From: Actinomadura sp. CNU-125
Lineage (GTDB): Bacteria; Actinomycetota; Actinomycetes; Streptosporangiales; Streptosporangiaceae
NCBI RefSeq assembly: GCF_001942465.1
Contig: NZ_MKJY01000099.1
Span: 1-64,000, forward strand
Direction of reading: 5' to 3'
Length of the DNA: 64,000 nucleotides
Below are positions 1 through 8,605 of the stretch, one piece after another (within the stretch, counting starts at the first letter, position 1; each line of letters opens with the position of its first letter). Below the pieces are notes generated by a model, which worked only from the letters and a program-made list of their open reading frames with translations, did not search any database and was not told the origin of the DNA. The translations under genes and the position numbers were made by a program.

Positions 1-1
1 G

Positions 2-376
2 GCCGTCCCGGAACGGGCGGCGGGTCCCGCGGCCGTGGCAGGCGGGCGTGCCCGCGTCGCCGCCGCGCTGGGCTTCGACTTCCTGCCGTCCACCTGGGCG
101 GGGTTCGCCGGTGGCCTTGCGCTGGTCGGGGGCGCGGCCGTGGCGGTGGCGGCCGCCGCGCGGTCCGGGCGGTGGACGGGACGGCACGTGGTGGCGGTGG
201 CCGGGGGCGCCGTCCTCGCGCGCGCGGTCGTGGCGTTCTTCGTCACGCCCCTCGGGGACGTGTCGGCGGAACGGCAGCTCGCGCACAACCTCGTGTTCCT
301 GCTGGGCGCGCTCGCTCTCATCGGCTGGGCATCGCGCCGCGCGGATCGCGCGGACCGCGCAGGCCGCGCGGAATGA
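2..376 (+). CDS. Membrane protein, C-terminal part (5' end outside the window)
   Basis: The frame is open from the left edge of the window, so the N-terminus is missing; a GTG at 35 is available but nothing marks it as the true start. The visible part has three hydrophobic segments (roughly window codons 25-50, 60-80 and 90-105) separated by Arg-rich loops, and ends in an Arg/Asp/Ala-rich tail. It is probably a small integral membrane protein. I do not recognise the family. It converges on the siderophore-binding lipoprotein gene, with a strong hairpin between them. Confidence 0.55.
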   Translation, partial: AVPERAAGPAAVAGGRARVAAALGFDFLPSTWAGFAGGLALVGGAAVAVAAAARSGRWTGRHVVAVAGGAVLARAVVAFFVTPLGDVSAERQLAHNLVFLLGALALIGWASRRADRADRAGRAE

Positions 377-383
377 AGACGAA

Positions 384-417
384 AGGGGCGCACGGATCGG
401 CTGATCCGTGCGCCCCT
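384..417. terminator. Bidirectional terminator hairpin
   Basis: A perfect 15-bp inverted repeat (384-398 and 403-417) with a GGCT loop lies between two convergent genes. It ends 11 bp before the stop codon of the leftward gene and begins 7 bp after that of the rightward gene. There is no strong U-tract, as is usual for actinomycete terminators. Confidence 0.75.
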
Positions 418-428
418 CGGGGAGGTCG

Positions 429-1424
429 CTACTTGATCTTCTCGGCGAACAGCGGGACGACCTTGTCGATCGCGTAGCCGATGGAGAGCGGGGTGTTCGT
501 GGCGAACGCGTTGCTGATGTTCTTGTCGTCGAAGACGATCGAGCGGCCGTCCCGCACGGCGGGGACCGCCTTGTAGAGCGGGTCGCCCGAGATCTGGGCG
601 GGTTCGAGGCCGATGGCCGTCATCACGACGAGGTCGGCGTCGAGGATGCCGAGGTTCTCGCGGGCGATCTCGATCGAGAAGTTCTTGCCCGCCGCCGCGT
701 CGATCTTCGGGTTGTTCTCGAAGCCGAGGCTCTCGACGAACGCGACGCGGTCGGTGCCCTTGACGTAGCCGCCGTAGCCGCCGCTGGTGCGGGAGCCGAG
801 CGAGATCGTCTTGCCCTTGAACTCGGGGTGTTCCTCGCGGGCGGCGGCGAACTTCGCGTCGATGCCGGCGATCAGCTTCGCGCCCTTGTCCGGCACGCCC
901 AGCGCCTCGGCGATCATCTGCGTCTGCTTCGTCCAGGTCGTCTTGTAGCTGTCGCCGCCCTCGGGCACCGCGACGGTCGGCGCGATCTTGCTCAGCAGGT
1001 CGTAGCGCCCCGCGTCGCCGCTGGACTTGACGTCGAGGATCAGGTCGGGCCGCAGGGACGCGATCTTCTCGTACTCGGGCTCCAGCGTGCCGATCTTCTC
1101 CGGGCTCTCGTCGTACTTCTGCGTGACCCACGGGCCGACGCCGTCGCCGCCGAACTCCAGCCAGTCGCTCTGGCCGACGGGCTGGACGCCGAGGGCGAGC
1201 GCGGTCTCGGCGTCGCCCCAGCCGAGCGCGACGACCCGCTCGGGCCGTTCCTCGACGGTGACGTCGCCGAACTTGGTGGTGATCTTGACGGGGTAGGCGC
1301 CGGAGGCGGCGGCGTCGCCCGCCGCGTCGGTGCCGGTGCCGTCCGACGAGCCGCAGGCGGTGAGGGCCAGCAGCAGGGACGCCGTCGCGGCCAGGAGGGC
1401 GAGCGGATTCAAGCGCGCGGTCAT
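429..1424 (-). CDS. Iron-siderophore ABC transporter substrate-binding lipoprotein
   Basis: 331 aa, FecB/FepB-like periplasmic binding protein family. The N-terminus is a lipoprotein signal peptide: basic start, hydrophobic core, then the lipobox LTAC with the acylated Cys at about residue 24, followed by a Ser/Gly/Asp linker. The mature part shows the family pattern (RVVALGWGDAETALALGVQPVG, then KIASLRPDLIL and a late segment on identifying the second lobe). It would capture ferric siderophore outside the membrane and deliver it to the two permeases encoded upstream. Its ATG overlaps the stop of the ATPase gene by 4 bp (ATGA), so the two are translationally coupled. Expression should follow the IdeR box at 4399. 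The exact siderophore cannot be read from the sequence. Confidence 0.9.
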   Translation of the reverse strand: MTARLNPLALLAATASLLLALTACGSSDGTGTDAAGDAAASGAYPVKITTKFGDVTVEERPERVVALGWGDAETALALGVQPVGQSDWLEFGGDGVGPWVTQKYDESPEKIGTLEPEYEKIASLRPDLILDVKSSGDAGRYDLLSKIAPTVAVPEGGDSYKTTWTKQTQMIAEALGVPDKGAKLIAGIDAKFAAAREEHPEFKGKTISLGSRTSGGYGGYVKGTDRVAFVESLGFENNPKIDAAAGKNFSIEIARENLGILDADLVVMTAIGLEPAQISGDPLYKAVPAVRDGRSIVFDDKNISNAFATNTPLSIGYAIDKVVPLFAEKIK

Positions 1425-2233
1425 GTCTGCCTAACTTCGTTCTGTACGTGGTGGCGCCCCATCGGGACGATCATCGGGGTCGCGGAAGCGGGGTCCGGCA
1501 CGACCGTGCAGCGGATGCCGAAGACGTCGCCGACGAGGTCCGCGGTGACGACGTCGGCGGGCTTGCCGGTGGCCGAGATCCGGCCGTCCTTCATGACGAT
1601 CAGGTGGTCGGCGTAGCGGCACGCGAGGTTGAGGTCGTGCAGGACGGCGACGATGGTGCGGCCGTCGTCCCGGTTCAGGTCGGTGAGCAGGTCGAGGACG
1701 TCGAGCTGGTGGCTGACGTCGAGGTAGGTGGTGGGCTCGTCCAGGAGCAGGATGTCGGTGCGCTGCGCGAGGGCCATCGCGATCCACACGCGCTGCCGCT
1801 GCCCGCCGGAGATCTCGTCGACCCGGCGGGCCGCGAGGTCGGCGACGTCGGTGGCGAGCATCGCGCGGGCGACGGCCTCGTCGTCCTCGCCCGTCCAGCG
1901 GCGGAACCAGCCCTGGTGCGGGTAGCGGCCGCGGGCGACGAGGTCGGCGACGGTGATGCCGTCGGGTGCGGCGGGGGTCTGCGGGAGGATCGACAGCAGG
2001 GCCGCGACGCGCTTGGTCGAGGTCGCGCGGATGTCGCGGTCGTCGAGCAGGACCGTCCCGGCGGACGGGGCGAGGAGCCGGGCGAGCGCGCGCAGCAGCG
2101 TCGACTTCCCGCAGGCGTTCGGCCCGACGATGACGGTGACCTCGCCGGGCGGGACGTCCACGCTGAGCCCCTGGACGACGTCGCGGTCCCCGTAGCCGAT
2201 CCGGACGTCCTGCGCGCGGAGTGTGTGCTTCAT
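1421..2233 (-). CDS. Iron-siderophore ABC transporter ATP-binding protein
   Basis: 270 aa, FecE/FepC-type ATPase of a ferric-siderophore importer. Walker A is GPNACGKST (about residues 37-45), the signature is ISGGQRQRVWIAMAL, and Walker B is ILLLDEPTTYLD followed by the switch His in VLHDLN. The TYLD after Walker B is typical of the iron-siderophore subfamily. It energises the two FecCD permeases encoded immediately upstream: its ATG directly abuts the stop of the nearer permease, and its own stop overlaps the start of the binding lipoprotein. All four components are thus in one tight operon. Confidence 0.93.
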   Translation of the reverse strand: MKHTLRAQDVRIGYGDRDVVQGLSVDVPPGEVTVIVGPNACGKSTLLRALARLLAPSAGTVLLDDRDIRATSTKRVAALLSILPQTPAAPDGITVADLVARGRYPHQGWFRRWTGEDDEAVARAMLATDVADLAARRVDEISGGQRQRVWIAMALAQRTDILLLDEPTTYLDVSHQLDVLDLLTDLNRDDGRTIVAVLHDLNLACRYADHLIVMKDGRISATGKPADVVTADLVGDVFGIRCTVVPDPASATPMIVPMGRHHVQNEVRQT

Positions 2234-3280
2234 TCAGCCTGCCTGTCGGTTCACGCGGGTCAGCAGCCAGAGGAGGAACGGGGCGCCGATCAGGGCCGTG
2301 ACGACGCCGACCGGGAACTGGACGGCGGCGGCGTGCTGGGCGGCGAAGTCCGCGGCGAGCACGATCAGCGCGCCGGTCAGCGCGGACGGGACGAGCGCCG
2401 CGCCGCGTCCGGGCAGCAGTCGGCGCGCGATCGGCGCGGCCAGCAGGGCGACGAAGTCGACCGGCCCGGCGGCGGCCGTCGCGATCGCGACGAGGCCGAC
2501 CGCGCAGCCGAACAGCGCGAGCCGCTCGCGTTCGACGCGGCTGCCGAGGCCCTTCGCGGTGTCGTCGCCGAGCTGCAGCGCGGGCAGGGCGCGGGCGGCG
2601 GCGAGCGTCGCGGGCAGCAGGACGGCGGCGCCGGCGAGCAGCGGCCACACGTGCGACCAGGTGCGGCCGTTGAGGCTGCCGGTCAGCCACTGCAGCGCCT
2701 CCTGCGCCTCGGTGACCTCGGCGCGGGTCATCGCGTAGGACACCACGCTCATCAGCCCGGCGGCGGCGCCGATCCCGATGAGGACGAGCCGGTGGCCGCT
2801 GACGCCGCGCCGCCACGCGAGCGCGTAGATGCCCCCGGCGGCGAGCAGCGCCCCCGCCATGGCGGCGGTGGAGAGGGCGTATCCGGTGAGGCCGAACCAC
2901 AGGGTCGCGACGACGGCGCCCGCGCTGGACCCGGCGCTGATGCCGATGACGTCCGGGCTGGCGAGCGGGTTGCGCAGCAGTGTCTGGAACACGCCGCCCG
3001 CCATGCCGAGGGCGAGGCCGACGAGCAGCGCGGTGAGCACGCGGGGGAGGCGCAGCTCCACGATGATGAAGTGCGTTCCGCCGTCCCCGCCGCCGGTGAG
3101 GGCCGCGGCGATGTCGGGCAGGGGGATCGTCATGTCGCCGTAGGCGAGCGCGGTGCACAGCGCCGCGAGGACGAGCGCGGCGAGCGCCGTGCACACGACG
3201 GTTTCGCGCGCGCGCCCGGTCCGTCTTACCCGGGTGTTGGCCGCGATGACGTCGGCCAGGGACGGGGTCTGCGTCGTCAC
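2234..3280 (-). CDS. Iron-siderophore ABC transporter permease (FecCD family), second
   Basis: 348 aa when begun at the GTG at 3280, which overlaps the stop of the upstream permease (GTGA). The protein has about nine to ten hydrophobic segments and the FecCD signature region with the conserved ELRLPRVLTALLVGLALG stretch, FQTLLRNPLASPDVIGISAGSS, and GPVDFVALLAAPIARRLLPG near the C-terminus. It pairs with the other permease as the membrane channel of the ferric-siderophore importer. A longer upstream reading in this frame belongs to the shifted middle of the preceding gene and is not a separate start. Confidence 0.9.
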   Translation of the reverse strand: MTTQTPSLADVIAANTRVRRTGRARETVVCTALAALVLAALCTALAYGDMTIPLPDIAAALTGGGDGGTHFIIVELRLPRVLTALLVGLALGMAGGVFQTLLRNPLASPDVIGISAGSSAGAVVATLWFGLTGYALSTAAMAGALLAAGGIYALAWRRGVSGHRLVLIGIGAAAGLMSVVSYAMTRAEVTEAQEALQWLTGSLNGRTWSHVWPLLAGAAVLLPATLAAARALPALQLGDDTAKGLGSRVERERLALFGCAVGLVAIATAAAGPVDFVALLAAPIARRLLPGRGAALVPSALTGALIVLAADFAAQHAAAVQFPVGVVTALIGAPFLLWLLTRVNRQAG

Positions 3281-4362
3281 AGTTCGGCCGTCTCCCGTCG
3301 GCGGACCAGCCAGATGAAGGGGATCGAGCCGAGCGCGGCCGTCACGATGCCGACCTGCACTTCGCCCGGCCACACGATGACCCGCCCGACGATGTCGGAG
3401 ACCAGCAGCAGGACGGGCGCGAGCAGCGCGCTGTACGGGAGCAGCCAGCGGTGGTCGGGTCCGACGATCAGCCGCGCGATGTGCGGGACGACGAGCCCCA
3501 CGAAGATCAGCGGGCCCGCGACGACCGTCGCGGAGCCGCAGAGCAGGACGACCACGGCGGCGGCGCCCGCGCGGGCGAGGCCCACCGGCTGGCGCGGCGC
3601 GGGCGACGTCGTCGCCGAGCGACAGCGCGTTCAGGCGCGGGCCGAGGCAGAGCGCGAGGACGACGCCGACGACGATGAACGGGAGCGCCTGCCGCAGCAC
3701 CTCGCGTCCCGTCCGGACAGGGCGCCGACCTCCCAGAACCGGAACTGCTCGTAGGTCTCGCGCTGCGTCAGCAGGATCGCGCGGGTGAACGAGCCGAGCA
3801 GCGCGGCGGTCGCGGCGCCCGCGAGCGCGAGCTTGACCGGCGTCGCGCCGCCCCGGCCGCGCGCCGCGACCGAGTAGACGAGGACGGCGGCGCCGAGCGC
3901 GCCGAGGAACCCGAACCAGATGTACTGGTCGGGGGAGGTCAGGCCGAACACGCCGATCGCGACGACGACCGCGACGGCGGCGCCCGCGTTGACGCCGAGC
4001 AGGCCGGGATCGGCGAGCGGGTTGCGGGTGACGCCCTGCATGATGGCGCCCGCGAGGCCGAGCGCCGCGCCCGCCAGGAGCCCCGCGACCGTCCGCGGGA
4101 TGCGCACCTCCTGCGCGATGAGCTGCGCTTTCACCGACGGGTCGTAGTCGAGGATCGCGTTCCAGGCGGCGCGTGCCGGGACGTCGCCGGGGCCGATCAG
4201 CAGGCTCGCCCAGGCGGCGGCCAGCACGGCGGCGGCGGTGAGGACGAGCCCGGCGGCGAGCCGCGACGGCCCGCGCGAGATGTCGCGGGTGGGGGGCGGT
4301 GCGCTGCTCGGACGGGCCGGGGCGGTAGCGTCCGCGACGGACGATGCGCGCGCGGCGTCCAT
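3277..4362 (-). CDS. Iron-siderophore ABC transporter permease (FecCD family), first; two apparent indels
   Basis: First gene of the importer operon, starting at ATG 4362 behind a GAGGAGGGG ribosome site. The N-terminal two thirds (IRTVAGLLAG, MQGVTRNPLADPGLLGVNAGAA) and the C-terminal third (GPLIFVGLVVPHIARL to the end) are in the same frame. The segment between about 3605 and 3708 (LRQALPFIVVGVVLALCLGPRLNALSLGDDVA) reads one base off. Loss of one C near 3705 and gain of one base near 3595 explain this and leave all conserved FecCD motifs intact, so I read it as a working gene with two compensating sequence errors. Confidence 0.82.
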
Positions 4363-4398
4363 CGCGTCCCCTCCTCGAATCCGTCCCTACCTGGACAA

Positions 4399-4417
4399 TT
4401 AGGTTAGCCAAACCTAA
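4399..4417. promoter_or_regulatory. IdeR/DtxR iron box
   Basis: TTAGGTTAGCCAAACCTAA matches the 19-bp IdeR/DtxR consensus (TTAGGTTAGSCTAACCTAA) at all but one position. It lies 37 bp upstream of the first permease gene and upstream of the divergent PPOX gene. Established knowledge: iron-loaded IdeR binds such boxes and represses siderophore uptake genes. The inference is iron repression of the importer operon and possibly of the divergent gene. Confidence 0.92.
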
Positions 4418-4528
4418 CATTCCTTCCGGATGCCGTGTCCAGCCCGGATGGCACGTTCCAGAACGGACGGGACGGACAGGACGGGCGGGGCGGCCGACCG
4501 CGACGCGCCCGGTTCAAGGAGGAAACGA

Positions 4529-5068
4529 GTGCCCAACGCCAGCCCGGCCCCCGCCGACGCCACCGCCGACGGATATGTGGAGGTGCGGTCGCCGGACGTC
4601 CTGCGGGAGATCCTCGGCGAGCCGCACCCCATGGTGATCGACAAGGTGCACGACCGGCTCGCCCCCGACGACCTCGGCATCCTCGCCCGCGCCCGGCTCG
4701 CGCTCCTCGCGACGTCCGACGCGGACGGCGAGCTGGACGTCTCCCCGCGCGGCGGCGACGCCGGGTTCGTCCGCGTGCTGGACGACCGCACGATCGTCCT
4801 GCCCGAACGCGCGGGCAACCGGCGCGGCGACACGCTGCTCAACCTGCTCGCGCACCCGAACGTCGGGGTCCTGTTCTTCAACCCGGGCGACAAGTACACG
4901 CTGCGCGTCAACGGCCGCGCCCGGATCCTCCAGGACGCCCCGTTCTTCGCCGAGATGACCGAGAAGGGGGTCGCGCCCAAGCTCGCGATCCTCGTCGAGA
5001 TCGACGAGGTCTACCTGCACTGCCCGGCGTCGATGCGCCGCGCCGGCCTGCTGGCCCCCGCCTCCTGA
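4529..5068 (+). CDS. FMN-binding pyridoxamine-5'-phosphate-oxidase-like (PPOX) protein
   Basis: 179 aa from the GTG at 4529, which has an excellent AAGGAGGA ribosome site five bases upstream. In-frame starts further upstream have no such site. The sequence is that of the split-barrel flavoprotein superfamily: LARARLALLATSDADGELDVSPRGG is the typical FMN-binding first strand pair, followed by VLPERAGNRRGDTLLNLLAHPNVGVLFF and a dimerisation C-terminus (KLAILVEIDEVYLHCPASMRRAGL). It resembles the MSMEG_1061-type PPOX subgroup. The gene is divergent from the siderophore importer across an IdeR box, which suggests iron regulation and perhaps a role in flavin-dependent iron reduction; that role is inference. 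Confidence 0.85.
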   Translation: MPNASPAPADATADGYVEVRSPDVLREILGEPHPMVIDKVHDRLAPDDLGILARARLALLATSDADGELDVSPRGGDAGFVRVLDDRTIVLPERAGNRRGDTLLNLLAHPNVGVLFFNPGDKYTLRVNGRARILQDAPFFAEMTEKGVAPKLAILVEIDEVYLHCPASMRRAGLLAPAS

Positions 5069-5109
5069 CGGTCGCCGCCTCCTGACGGTCGCCGCCTCCT
5101 GACGGTCGC
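5059..5109. repeat. Three tandem 17-bp repeats at the PPOX stop codon
   Basis: The unit CGCCTCCTGACGGTCGC occurs three times without change at 5059-5075, 5076-5092 and 5093-5109. The first copy carries the last codons and TGA of the PPOX gene, so each extra copy repeats the stop codon. It is probably a slippage duplication. The convergent murF stop is at 5116. Confidence 0.9.
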
Positions 5110-5115
5110 CGGGTC

Positions 5116-6515
5116 CTACGCCGTCCGCCGACCGAGGGCCGCGGCGACCGCCGACAGCCCCACCTCGCTCGACGCCTTCACCAGCACGAGATCGTCCGGC
5201 CGCAGCAGCCCGCGCACGCGGTCGGCGGCGGCCGTCCGGTCCGGGACCGAGTGGACGAACCCGTCCGCGCGGCGCGCGGCGGCGGCCAGCGCCTCCGGGC
5301 CCTCGCCGTCGCCCACCACGACCAGGATCGACACGCCGAGCCCGGCGGCGAGCGCCCCGACGTCCGCGTGCCGTCCCGCCGTCCCGGCCGCCTGGCCGGT
5401 CATCTCGCCGAGGACGGCGATCGTCCGGCGCCGTCCCGCGGCCATCGCGGTCATCGTGCGCAGCGCCGCCCGCATCGACACCGGATTGGCGTTGTAGGCG
5501 TCATCGATGATCGTCACGCCGTCCGGGCCCTCGGACGGCCGGAACCGGCCCGGCGAGCGGGGCACCGCCGCTTCCAGCGCCGCGGCGATCCGGTCCGGTG
5601 CGACGCCCGCCGCGGTGGCGGCGCTCGCCGCCGCCACCGCGTTCGCGACCTGGTGCTCGCCGGGCAGCGGCAGCCGCACCCGCGCGTCCCCGGACGGTGC
5701 GTGCAGCGTGCAGGACGCGTGCCCCCCGGCGTCGACCGTCACGCCGGACGCGCGGACCGCCGCGTCCCCGCCCGTCCCGTGGAACACCACCTCGGCGGGC
5801 GCGGCGGCGGCCATCGCGGCAGCGCGCCGTCGTCGGCGTTGAGCAGCGCGACGCCGCCGTCCGCCGCCGGCGGCAGCGCCCGCACCAGCTCCGACTTCGC
5901 CTTCGCGACGCCCTCCAGCCCGCCCAGCGTGAGGACGTGCGCCGGACCGACGTTGAGCACCAGCCCGAAGTGCGGCCGCGCCACCCGCGCGAGATGCGTG
6001 ATGTCGCCCGGGTTCCCGGCGCCCATCTCCAGCACCAGGTACCGCGTCTCCCGGTCGGCCCGCAGCACCGTCAGCGGCAGCCCGATCTCGTTGTTGTACG
6101 AACGGGCCGTCGCGACCGTCGGGCCCTCCCGTTCGAGGATCTGCGCGAGCAGGTCCTTCGTCGTCGTCTTGCCCACCGACCCGGTCAGGCCGATGACCAG
6201 CGGATCGACCTCGCCCCGCACGTAGGCGGCCAGCTCGGTCAGCGCGCCGACCACGTCGTCGACCACGACGCAGGGGCCGTCGACGGGACGGCTGCCCAGC
6301 ACCGCGACCGCCCCGCCCGCGTACGCCGTCGCGGCGAAGTCGTGCCCGTCGCTGCGCTCCCCCGCGATCGCGACGAACAGCGCCCCGGCGGCGACCTCGC
6401 GGGAGTCGGTCACGACCGGCCCGGTGACGGCCGGTCCGCCGCCGTGCGCGGTGCCGCCGCCGTGCGGGGTGCCGCCGGTGACGTGGGCGATCTCGTCGAG
6501 GGTGAGCGGGATCAT
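5116..6515 (-). CDS. murF: UDP-N-acetylmuramoyl-tripeptide--D-alanyl-D-alanine ligase MurF; one apparent indel
   Basis: MurF adds D-Ala-D-Ala to UDP-MurNAc-tripeptide in the cytoplasm. The ATG at 6515 overlaps the Ddl stop by 4 bp. The first part shows TDSREVAAGALFVAIAGERSDGHDF, the P-loop LTGSVGKTTTKDLL, SYNNEIGLPLTVL and EMGAGNPGDITHLARVARPHFGLVLNVGPAH. The second part, one base off from about 5820, shows the central/C-terminal domain with IIDDAYNANPVSMRAAL and VLGEMTGQAA. One missing G near 5820 (in NADDGALP) restores a full-length enzyme. This is not the dcw-cluster copy, since no mraY, murD or ftsW is nearby; it is one of a local set of accessory peptidoglycan-precursor genes. Confidence 0.87.
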
Positions 6516-7643
6516 CGGGCGGCCTCCCCGCCCGCGAGGTCGATCAGCCGGGTGAGGACGTCCCCGTACGGCACGCCGCTCGCCGCCCAGCCCCGCGCGT
6601 ACACCGAACGCGCGGTGAACCCCGGCATCGTGTTGATCTCCCCCACGTACACGCGCCCCGTCGCCTCCTCGTAGAGGAAATCGACGCGGGCGAGCCCGTG
6701 GCCGCCGATCGCCCGGAACGCCCGCACCGACAGTTCCCGCACCCGCGCCGTGACGTCCGCGGGCAGGTCGGCGGGCGTCGTCACGGTGTCGGCCGCGCTG
6801 AGGTACTTCTGCGCGTAGTCCGAGAAACCGCCGCTCACCTTCACCTCGGACGGCACCGACGACGCGGGGTCCTCGGCGTCGCCGAGCACCCCGCACAGCA
6901 GCTCCCGCGCCTCGATCCCCCGCTCCACCACGACGACGCCGTCGAACGCGAACGCCTCCTCGACCGCGCGGACCAGCTCGTCCGGGCCCGTCACCCGCGA
7001 CACCCCGATGGACGAACCCATCCGGGCCGGTTTCACGAACCTCGGCCAGCCGAGCCCGTCCCCCGCCAGCGCGGCCCGCCCGGCGTCCGTCGCCGCCCGC
7101 CACCGCCGCTCGGTGAACCACACGGACGGCGGCGACGGGATCCCCTCCGCCGCGAACGCCCGCCGCATCGCGACCTTGTCCATGCCGACCGCCGACGCGA
7201 GCACCCCGCACCCCGCGTACGGGACACCGAGCGCCTGCAGATGCCCCTGCAGCACGCCGTCCTCCCCGTACGGCCCGTGCATGACCGGCAGGACGACGTC
7301 GAGCCGTTCGACGACGTCCGCCGAGGGCGCCCGCTCGCGCACCGCGACGAGCGCGCCGCCGCGCCGGAGCCCGACCTCGATCCCGGCGTCCGCGTCGACG
7401 GTCAGCCGGTCGTCGATCGCCGGGCCGCCGGACGTCCCGTCCCCGTCCCCGTCCACGGCCGCCCCGACCGTCGCCGCCGGGAGCAGCAGCCACCGTCCGT
7501 CCCGGTCGACGCCGACGACGACCGGGCGGAACCGCTCCCGGTCGAGCCCCCGGACGACGGCGAGGCGCCGACGCCCCCGACACGTCGTGCTCGGCCGAAG
7601 GCCCCCCGAACACGACCCCCACGGCAAGCCGCCGATCACCCAT
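6512..7643 (-). CDS. ddl: D-alanine--D-alanine ligase; apparent indel near the N-terminus
   Basis: ATP-grasp ligase joining two D-Ala for peptidoglycan. The start is ATG 7643 with GGGGAG five bases upstream; the product begins MGDRRLAVGVVFGGPSAEHDVSG, the family's N-terminal signature. Reading then moves to another frame near 7570 and continues with LDVVLPVMHGPYGEDGVLQGHLQALGVPYAGCGVLASAVGMDK, FVKPARMGSSIGVSRV and RVDFLYEEATGRVYVGEINTMPGFT, all standard Ddl motifs. The omega loop reads DYAQKY, with the Tyr of D-Ala-D-Ala ligases rather than the His of VanA-type D-lactate ligases. It sits between a VanX-like dipeptidase and murF with overlapping ends. Confidence 0.87.
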
Positions 7644-8397
7644 GTTCTCCCCGAACCCCGTCGTCCCGCTCGTCGTCTCGAACCCCGTCCGCGCGCCCGT
7701 GCCCGGCCGCGCCGCACCCTTCCCGTCGTCGCCGTTCCGTTCGCCGCCCCTGCCCGCCCTGAGCCGCGCCGCGTCGGCGTGCGCGTAGAGGGCGGCTTCG
7801 GCGCCCGTGGTCAGCGCCCAGTAGCGGTCGCCGTACGACCAGTGCCACCACTCGGTCGGGTAGTTCACCATTCCGACGACGTGAGCACCTTCGCGAGCAG
7901 GTCCCGGTTGCGTCGGGCATCCGGGGATATGTCGGGCGACGCGGTATAGCAGGCGCCCCGGCTCCGTTCGGGATCGGCGTTGACGTCCGTCCCCATCGGC
8001 AGTTCGGCCCCCGCGGAGTCGCGCAGGGTGACGTCGACGGCGGCCCCGGCGACGTGGGGTGCGACGTCCGGGGGCGCGACGAAGCGGCTCGCCAGCTCGT
8101 GCACCCGGGCCGGACCCACTCGGGGTGGGCCCCGGCGAGTTCGGCCGCGTGCTCGTCGAAGTAGCGGCGCTGCAGGCCGGGCGGCCGGTAGCCCTCGACG
8201 ACGCACAGGCGCAGGCCGTCCGGGAGCAGTCCGGCGGCCCGCCGGAGCCGGGTCGCGACACCGGCCCGGACGTGCGCGTACGCGCCGTGCGGGTCGGCGA
8301 GCCGGGCGTCGAGCGCGAGTTCGGGACGCGTCCTCAGGTCGACGAACGGTTCCCCGGTGTCCGCGACCGGGACGCGCGCGACGCGTTCGTCCGACAT
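7636..8397 (-). pseudogene. VanX-type D-alanyl-D-alanine dipeptidase, split by two to three apparent indels
   Basis: Zinc dipeptidase of the VanX/VanY (M15) family, which cleaves free D-Ala-D-Ala. Start taken at ATG 8397 with GGAG nine bases upstream (MSDERVARVPV); a TTG at 8415 is in frame. Three frames are used in turn: LRLCVVEGYRPPGLQRRYFDEHAAEL; then APHVAGAAVDVTLRDSAGAELPMGTD, with the metal-ligand His and Asp; then NYPTEWWHWSYGDRYWAL, with the catalytic EWWH. Single lost G bases near 8115 and 7872 explain the shifts. The last frame runs without a stop into ddl, so either a third indel hides the stop (an overlapping TGA exists at 7636) or the proteins are fused. All catalytic residues are intact, so I doubt it is really dead. 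Confidence 0.72.
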
Positions 8398-8481
8398 CAG
8401 CGTGATCTCCGTCAAGCCCCCTCAGCCTCTCTGACGCCGACTGTTCCTGCGAGAGCGTAGGGACGGCGGCGGGCGCGGGGA

Positions 8482-8519
8482 TACCGGGCATTCCGGGGCG
8501 CGGTACCGGGCAATCGGGG
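8482..8519. promoter_or_regulatory. Spaced direct repeats in the vanX/alr divergent promoter
   Basis: TACCGGGCATTCCGGGG at 8482-8498 and TACCGGGCAATCGGGG at 8504-8519 are direct repeats 22 bp apart, two helical turns, in the roughly 200-bp gap between the divergent vanX and alr genes. They may bind a response regulator that controls both arms of the locus. No such regulator is encoded next to them. Confidence 0.4.
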
Positions 8520-8605
8520 CGGATCGACCGTGCAATCCGTGGTGCGGACCGGTTTGATCGCGGCACACGGCGCGGGCGGGCCCGCCGGGCCTCCACCCTT
8601 GGCCC

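Noticed and set aside
1448-3754. Long open frames opposite the siderophore importer and other genes
   Set aside because: In high-GC DNA the antisense strand is often open. Their translations are compositionally biased and match no family, while the sense genes have full motif sets.
6512-7643. Reading the ligase as VanA-type D-Ala-D-Lac ligase, making the locus a vancomycin resistance cluster
   Set aside because: The omega loop has Tyr (DYAQKY), not the His of VanA-type enzymes, and no VanH dehydrogenase or VanRS pair is present.
5739-8261. An 840-codon open frame spanning murF, ddl and part of vanX as one protein
   Set aside because: Large parts translate to Arg/Pro/Gly-rich antisense-like or out-of-frame sequence; only short portions match families. 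The three enzymes are recognisable in other frames with overlapping starts and stops.
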